From Pseudomonas sp. Leaf48 (GTDB taxonomy: Bacteria > Pseudomonadota > Gammaproteobacteria > Pseudomonadales > Pseudomonadaceae): 49,327 nt of DNA. Below are positions 46,706-49,327 of this stretch, in pieces. The stretch is taken from assembly GCF_001421885.1 (NCBI RefSeq), contig NZ_LMLH01000007.1, positions 83,776-133,102 on the forward strand, written 5' to 3'. The position numbers were made by a program, and so were the translations under genes. The notes below the pieces were generated by a model. That model was not told where the DNA came from and did not search any database. It was given only the letters and a program-made list of their open reading frames with translations. Numbering within the stretch: the stretch's first letter is position 1; every line of letters starts with the position of its first letter.

Positions 46706-47454
46706 CGAAGACTTCCAGGCAATTTAAGAAGAACAAGCAACGACAATCCGTGGACGAGCGCAGCTTCGCCGGCCCTTGGTTATACGTGCTGATGATGGAT
46801 GGTAGCATTGAGCCATCAGCAGCCCTAGACACACGGATTTTGCCAAGGGACCAGGAAAGTCCCTGACTTCCCGGTTTATCGGCCAGCAGTGGCAATCCCT
46901 TGAGAACTTCTCCTCAAGCGCCATCAAATAATTGAATAGGCAATTGAGCCAGTATCGGCATGCTTGTTCAGTGGATGCCGCTGTATCGGGATCAGTCGCC
47001 AGCGACGCTACCTGCTTTCATTTCAGTGAAATCGGAGCAGGCGGTGCAATCAAACTGCTTTAAGAAGCTGCATTTAGCGCCTTGGCCTACTGCCGCAAGC
47101 GATACGCCAGAATCGCACTCTGGAGGGCGGTAAATTCACGCGGCCGGAAAAGCCAGGCGTACGATTTTTCCGAGCTCACCAAGTTCCCGGTAAACGGCCC
47201 GGATCAGTTTATGAGTGTGTATTTCAGTACAGTCTGGCTTCTCTTTTAAACACCCTTGCTTTGTTGAATCTACAGGAAACATTAAAATCATAGATCAAAC
47301 AAATTCCCACTGCAATTATTACAGAAGTATACGAAGGCATTGTGAGCAATTGATATTGATCCTATATTCCATGAGTGGATCGAGCTAATCGCCGCTCTAC
47401 ACAAATGAAAGTACTAGCAAGAGTCACCACTAAAGCTCAGCAAGGAATATTTTC
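46706..47454. other. Gene-free gap of about 750 bp, GC shift
   Basis: No gene is supported here. Base composition moves from GC-rich near 47000-47200 to clearly AT-rich after 47230. A start-less frame at 47064-47249 (containing YDFSELTKFPVNGPDQF) could be a gene remnant. The last 100 bp should contain the promoter of the following gene, but no convincing consensus was found. Confidence 0.4.
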
Positions 47455-47955
47455 ATGCGGAAATATAATACTGTATTAAAGGGCTTGCTTTTCGCTGGAT
47501 TAATCAGCCCACTCACAAGCTACGGACTGCAGATGGAAGCTAAGTCCGACGCTCAAGCATTGGCTTCATCTCCTCAATGGTTGACAACCAAAGTCTATAT
47601 AGAAGGAACGCCGGAAGTAGACGTAAAGGAGAAATATCCAGGTGTTGTTGGGATATCAATGTGGGATCCAGAGCGCAATCGCTATGAGTTTTTTTATACC
47701 GATACTGGGCGATCAAAATACGAGAATGGCGGCGGCGGTTACTTCATGGTTACCGGCGATAAAAAAACCCATATTCTAGTCCCGGACAAGGGAACCGTTA
47801 GAACGGTGGTCAGGAGATTGGAAGCGCTGAATGACGAAGAGTTTACCTACTCACGAACGGTGCCGCGCGACATGGTAGAAACCAACCCCCCTGTCCGAAT
47901 TTTTGTGGTCCATGAACCTTACAAAGGTCCCATAAAAACCTCAATGTCACAATAA
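47455..47955 (+). CDS. Exported protein resembling DUF4822 family
   Basis: A 166-residue protein with a Sec signal peptide (MRKYNTVLKGLLFAGLISPL, cleavage after about residue 24). The start follows AAGGAA. The mature part has VVGISMWDPERNRYEFFYTD, GGGGYFMVTGDKKTHILVP and EFTYSRTVPRDM, a pattern I associate with DUF4822, a domain of unknown function; this is from memory and moderate. Codons are AT-richer than in the rest of the window (for example AAATATAATACT), which suggests transfer. It lies 102 bp upstream of a second exported small protein on the same strand. Confidence 0.75.
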   Translation: MRKYNTVLKGLLFAGLISPLTSYGLQMEAKSDAQALASSPQWLTTKVYIEGTPEVDVKEKYPGVVGISMWDPERNRYEFFYTDTGRSKYENGGGGYFMVTGDKKTHILVPDKGTVRTVVRRLEALNDEEFTYSRTVPRDMVETNPPVRIFVVHEPYKGPIKTSMSQ

Positions 47956-48056
47956 ATATACCAGCATTATATAGATTACATGCTGCCAAGCATCCGCCTC
48001 TAATAATGCGATATTGAGATAGCATTCATGAATGCCTAACAATAAAAAGGTGCAAT

Positions 48057-48497
48057 ATGACAATTACACTTAAAGCTGTATTAGCGTCTACTCTGCTATT
48101 GGCAGGAATATACTCGGTGAGCGCCAATGCCCAACCCTCGGCCCCACTGGTCGCCAAAGAAGCTAGCGCGACACCAGACAATGCACTTATGTTGACTGTC
48201 TTCCTGAAGCACGACCAATCACGACCATTAGGGGAGCTGAAAGCGCAACTCGCCAAGCAAGAATTTTACAAAGTATTTCCCCCCGCTGGTGTAGAGGTCA
48301 TCAGTTGGAATATAACCATGGGTATAGGTCAGGTCATCGTTCTACGGTTACCTGCTTCGCGCCTCGCAGCGGTAAACCTTGCACTGGAAAACACCGCTTG
48401 GGGAAGTTACCGGACCGAGTTTTTTCCTACGTATGATTTCAAAGCAATAGCCTTGGCAGAACAAAATAAAGCACGAGAAACTAACTCTACGCAGTAG
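48057..48497 (+). CDS. Small exported protein of unknown function
   Basis: A 146-residue protein with a clear signal peptide (TITLKAVLASTLLLAGIYSV, cleavage after SANA). The start follows AAAAGGTG. The mature part LMLTVFLKHDQSRPLGELKA, VISWNITMGIGQVIVLRLP and WGSYRTEFFPTYDFK has an alternating strand-helix pattern that could form a small alpha-beta (ferredoxin-like) fold, which is only a guess. No family was recognised with confidence. It has intermediate GC and no catalytic motif. Likely periplasmic. It may be cotranscribed with the gene at 47455. Confidence 0.72.
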   Translation: MTITLKAVLASTLLLAGIYSVSANAQPSAPLVAKEASATPDNALMLTVFLKHDQSRPLGELKAQLAKQEFYKVFPPAGVEVISWNITMGIGQVIVLRLPASRLAAVNLALENTAWGSYRTEFFPTYDFKAIALAEQNKARETNSTQ

Positions 48498-48574
48498 TTT
48501 TAAAATGGGTGCAAAGCATCTCAAGCGTCCTGAGGTGCTTGCATCCTTATTAGTGGTTTGTCATTTCTGTCATT

Positions 48575-48842
48575 CGCGAGCATCTGCACCGGCGTGCAGA
48601 TCCACGTACACCACGTTGCGTTCAAGTACGCCTTCGCGCAGCGCATCGACCCGTGGCTGCAATTGCACGCCACAAACGTCGACCCAACTGGCCTGCGTTG
48701 AATGAGGAGTCGCAAGACTCGCCCGCCCCAAGACCTGCTCCTGGCGATACAGCGGTAAGCGATCGGCGTATTTCGCGATCATCATCCGGGCCTGCAGCCG
48801 GCAGTCGAGATGCCTTTGTGGATAACCTGCACCGGAACTGGC
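48575..48842 (-). pseudogene. IS66-family transposase fragment (tnpC remnant)
   Basis: Minus-strand translation gives PVPVQVIHKGISTAG, then, after a one-base deletion near 48800, MMIAKYADRLPLYRQEQVLG with VDVCGVQLQPRVDALRE. After a one-base insertion near 48595 the frame shifts again to CTPVQML. Together these match the central part of IS66 TnpC proteins, which read like VIDKGIPTAGLLAQ, AKYADHLPLYRQE, GVQLQPLVDALR and HADETPVQML. Both ends are missing and at least two frameshifts are present, so it is a dead remnant. No IS66 inverted repeats or tnpA/tnpB were seen. Confidence 0.75.
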
Positions 48843-48863
48843 GTTTGGATCAATTCATGTGTG

Positions 48864-48992
48864 TGTAGGAGCGAGCAGTCTCCGGGCGGCGTTCCGACGA
48901 AGAACGTCAACGATGACGCGGGCTGTCTGGGTCCCCGTGGCGTCCTGGCGTTTTTCGTCGGAACGCCACCCGGAGACTGCTCGCTCCTACAG
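48864..48992. repeat. Long inverted-repeat element, GCTCCTACA family
   Basis: TGTAGGAGCGAGCAGTCTCC and GGAGACTGCTCGCTCCTACA are perfect 20-bp ends, extended inward by GGGCGGCGTTCCGACGAA against TTCGTCGGAACGCCACCC. The inner GTCGGAACGCC-CCCGGAG segment is shared with 11771-11886. It lies between the IS66 remnant and the rRNA operon end. Confidence 0.88.
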
Positions 48993-49010
48993 GGAAAAGC
49001 ACCACAAAAA

Positions 49011-49046
49011 CAAAACCCCTACCTGCATACGCAGATAGGGGTTTCG
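49011..49046 (-). terminator. Terminator of the rRNA operon
   Basis: Minus-strand AACCCCTATCTGC-GTAT-GCAGGTAGGGGTTTT forms a stem of about 13 bp with one mismatch, followed by TTGTTTTTG. It starts about 10 bp downstream of the 5S 3' end. Confidence 0.92.
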
Positions 49047-49052
49047 GAATTT

Positions 49053-49172
49053 AATCTTGACGATGACCTACTCTCACATGGGGAAACCCCACACTACCAT
49101 CGGCGATGCATCGTTTCACTGCTGAGTTCGGGATGGGATCAGGTGGTTCCAATGCTCTATGGTCGTCAAGAA
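49053..49172 (-). rRNA. rrf: 5S ribosomal RNA
   Basis: The minus strand reads CTTGACGACCATAGAGC at the 5' end, then CCACCTGATCCCATCCCGAA, GTGAAACGATGCATCGCCGA and GTGTGGGGTTTCCCCATGTG, ending TCATCGTCAAG. The terminal helix CTTGACGA/TCGTCAAG closes the molecule. About 120 nt as expected; ends are given to within 2-3 nt. Confidence 0.95.
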
Positions 49173-49260
49173 ATTCACTACCATCGGCGATGCATCGTTT
49201 CACTGCTGAGTTCGGGATGGGATCAGGTGGTTCCAATGCTCTATGGTCGTCAAGAAATTC
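49092..49260. repeat. 84-bp tandem duplication within 5S rRNA
   Basis: The unit 49092-49175 is repeated exactly at 49176-49259 and the match continues one base. It covers the first two thirds of the 5S gene plus a few bases of upstream spacer (AAATT). Confidence 0.92.
49176..49256 (-). pseudogene. Truncated 5S rRNA copy
   Basis: This copy has the 5S 5' end through GATGGTAGTG but lacks about 37 nt at the 3' side, including the strand needed for the terminal helix. It is produced by the 84-bp duplication and sits between the 23S-5S spacer and the intact 5S. It should not give a functional 5S. Confidence 0.85.
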
Positions 49261-49327
49261 GGGTACCGAGTCGTGGCCAGTCGGCCTCGCTTCAGCAAAT
49301 TGGGTATGTGATAGCTTTCGGTGTTTG
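49261..49327 (-). other. 23S-5S internal transcribed spacer (partial)
   Basis: Minus-strand sequence with AACACCGAAAGCTATCACAT and ACCCAATTTGCTGAAG resembles the Pseudomonas 23S-5S spacer. The 23S gene itself lies beyond the window. Confidence 0.7.

Noticed and set aside
47340..47352. TTGTGAGCAATT resembling a lac operator half
   Set aside because: Only a half-site without a symmetric partner and no LacI-type regulator nearby; chance match in AT-rich DNA.
49051..49236. Frame with a repeated EPPDPIPNSAVKRCIADGS segment
   Set aside because: It translates 5S rRNA and its duplication; the protein repeat merely reflects the 84-bp tandem repeat.

Overview
The window is a chromosomal stretch of a Pseudomonas of the fluorescens group. 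The evidence is the gene content and order (relA-rlmD-cysM next to gacS-ldhA; oprH-phoP-phoQ; cheV-cheR-flgBCDE facing flgA-flgMN-flgZ), the high-GC codon use, and many paired REP repeats of the type common in this group. No phage, plasmid or CRISPR locus was seen. Most of the window is ordinary core genome.

Layout. 1-6.4 kb (minus strand): a DUF2058 gene, mazG, relA, rlmD and cysM. 6.6-8.8 kb: an iron-type two-component pair resembling PirRS, with a Fur-box-like sequence in front. 9-12.9 kb (plus): gacS, the hybrid kinase at the top of the Gac/Rsm cascade, then ldhA. 13-20.7 kb: small housekeeping and redox genes (zinc-ribbon protein, META lipoprotein, TlpA-like lipoprotein, ArsC-like, WrbA-like, DUF2069, a glycosylase, ttcA, a Yip1 protein, sprT, a CoA-transferase). 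20.8-23.5 kb: dctA and a divergent AraC regulator; the gap holds a good sigma-54 promoter and two identical palindromes. 23.6-26.3 kb: oprH-phoP-phoQ with four phased PhoP half-sites. 26.5-33.3 kb: a PcpS-type phosphopantetheinyl transferase, a second sensor/regulator pair and nrdA, whose leader holds DnaA-box and NrdR-box-like sites. 33.5-41.4 kb: flagellar and chemotaxis genes with recognisable sigma-54 and sigma-28 promoters. 41.5-46.7 kb: an MFS transporter, a glutamine-synthetase-like enzyme of the PuuA/PauA type, and a soluble histidine kinase coupled to a receiver-TPR protein. 46.7-49.3 kb: an AT-richer islet with two small exported proteins, an IS66 transposase fossil, a repeat pair, and the 5S end of an rRNA operon transcribed on the minus strand.

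The most unusual points are: a 212-bp element with terminal inverted repeats that landed inside a terminator and left an 11-bp target duplication; an 84-bp tandem duplication that produced a truncated second 5S rRNA; a REP repeat that now encodes the last residues of a sensor kinase; paired palindromes in enhancer position upstream of dctA; and an apparent breakpoint where nrdA (without nrdB) meets flgE (without flgF) across a REP pair. I saw no convincing wholly new multi-gene system. The exported-protein islet next to the rRNA operon and the kinase/receiver-TPR module are the least explained coding regions.
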